A stretch of 5,553 bases of DNA, from positions 1 through 5,553 of the forward strand of contig DYRE01000155.1 in NCBI GenBank assembly GCA_020718965.1, written 5' to 3'. Below, piece after piece: positions 5,061 to 5,553 of this stretch. Positions within the stretch are counted from its first letter, which is position 1. Each line of letters opens with the position of its first letter. Under the pieces are notes generated by a model. The model worked only from the letters and a program-made list of their open reading frames with translations. It did not search any database and was not told the DNA's origin. Made by a program: the position numbers and the translations under genes. The stretch comes from Desulfomonile tiedjei. Lineage in GTDB: Bacteria; Desulfobacterota; Desulfomonilia; Desulfomonilales; Desulfomonilaceae.

Positions 5061-5553
5061 ATGCTCCTGCCCAAATTTGAATACATTGAACCCACCACGC
5101 TAGAAGAAGCTTTAAGGTTGCTTTCGGACATGGGGGGAAACGCCAGGATCATCGCTGGAGGAACGGACCTGCTGGTTCGCATGAAACTCAAAATTGAGAA
5201 ACCAAGTCACCTGATATCGCTGCGTAAGGTGCCAGGGCTCAACGAAGTCATACGGAGAGAAAACCACGGCATCTCAGTCGGACCGGCTGTAACTGCCGCC
5301 GATCTGTCCAGGAATGAATTTATCCGGGACAGGTTCGCACCCGTTGCCACTGCCGCAGGCAAACTTGGAGCGGCCGTGATTCGCAACAGGGCCACGATTG
5401 GGGGAAACCTGGTGAATGGACGACCGGCTGCTGATTTTCCGCCCGCTTGTATGGTTTTCGACGCAACCTTGAAGTTGAAAAGCCTCACAAGCGAGAGAGA
5501 TTTTTTAGTTGGAGAGTTCTTTCGTGGCCCGGGAGAAACCACCATTGAACCCA
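5061..5553 (+). CDS. FAD-binding subunit of a xanthine dehydrogenase/CO dehydrogenase-type molybdenum hydroxylase, 3'-truncated
   Basis: The first 164 residues of a protein of about 280-300 are present; the frame is open to the window end. In these enzymes (CoxM/QorM type) the medium subunit carries FAD and passes electrons from the [2Fe-2S] subunit to an acceptor, while a large subunit holds the molybdenum cofactor. Seen directly: the opening PKFEYIEPTTLEEALRLL, the first FAD loop IAGGTDLL (31-38) and the second, IRNRATIGGNL (107-117), followed by N-G-RPAADFPPA and the FRGPGET segment (154-160). The four-cysteine insert that HcrB-type 4-hydroxybenzoyl-CoA reductase subunits carry after the GGN motif is absent; only C130 is visible. 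So this looks like a standard medium subunit of unknown substrate. The small and large subunit genes are expected downstream. The minus-strand open frame over it (5207-5545) is a shadow. Confidence 0.92.
   Translation, partial: MLLPKFEYIEPTTLEEALRLLSDMGGNARIIAGGTDLLVRMKLKIEKPSHLISLRKVPGLNEVIRRENHGISVGPAVTAADLSRNEFIRDRFAPVATAAGKLGAAVIRNRATIGGNLVNGRPAADFPPACMVFDATLKLKSLTSERDFLVGEFFRGPGETTIEP

Noticed and set aside
5207..5545. 112-codon open frame on the minus strand.
   Set aside because: It lies wholly antisense to the clear FAD-subunit coding sequence, whose motifs and ribosome site leave no doubt.

Overview
The window reads as a chromosomal segment of an anaerobic, respiratory or syntrophic bacterium. 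My best guess is a deltaproteobacterium (Desulfobacterota). This is an inference from three things: the LivK-type binding protein, the CPGYC-type cysteine-rich protein, and a molybdenum hydroxylase operon close to mobB. No rRNA, tRNA, CRISPR array, insertion sequence or phage gene is visible. There is no gene-free stretch over 300 bases; the longest gaps are 3998-4199, 2499-2666 and 4935-5060.

Left part (1-2498). The 3' half of a branched-chain amino acid-type ABC transporter substrate-binding protein ends at 654. It converges, with only 8 bases between stop codons, on a minus-strand pair: proA (glutamyl phosphate reductase, complete, catalytic Cys and family signature intact) followed 63 bases downstream by a 171-residue, very charged, cysteine-free protein of unknown function that starts with TTG. 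No proB is present beside proA in this window.

Middle (2499-3997). Diverging from proA is mobB, a P-loop GTPase of molybdenum cofactor maturation. The 168-base spacer holds a good proA promoter candidate and two short inverted repeats centred 21 bases apart. mobB converges on a minus-strand IclR-family regulator gene.

Right part (3998-5553). The 202-base region upstream of the regulator is AT-rich and looks like a divergent control region. It has a back-to-back TTGACA promoter on each strand and an inverted repeat, GTTCA-N6-TGAAC, just downstream of the regulator's predicted start of transcription. On the other side it drives a 244-residue protein with a cysteine-rich C-terminal domain and an unrecognised N-terminal half. 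After a probable terminator comes the start of the FAD-binding subunit of a xanthine dehydrogenase/CO dehydrogenase-type molybdenum hydroxylase, with a strong ribosome binding site; it is cut by the window end.

Taken together, a molybdoenzyme operon, a molybdenum cofactor gene, an IclR regulator (often controlling catabolism of aromatic or organic acids) and a nearby small-molecule ABC transporter suggest a locus for taking up and oxidising an organic substrate. The substrate cannot be read from the sequence. The most novel item is the cysteine-rich two-part protein and the control region it shares with the IclR gene.
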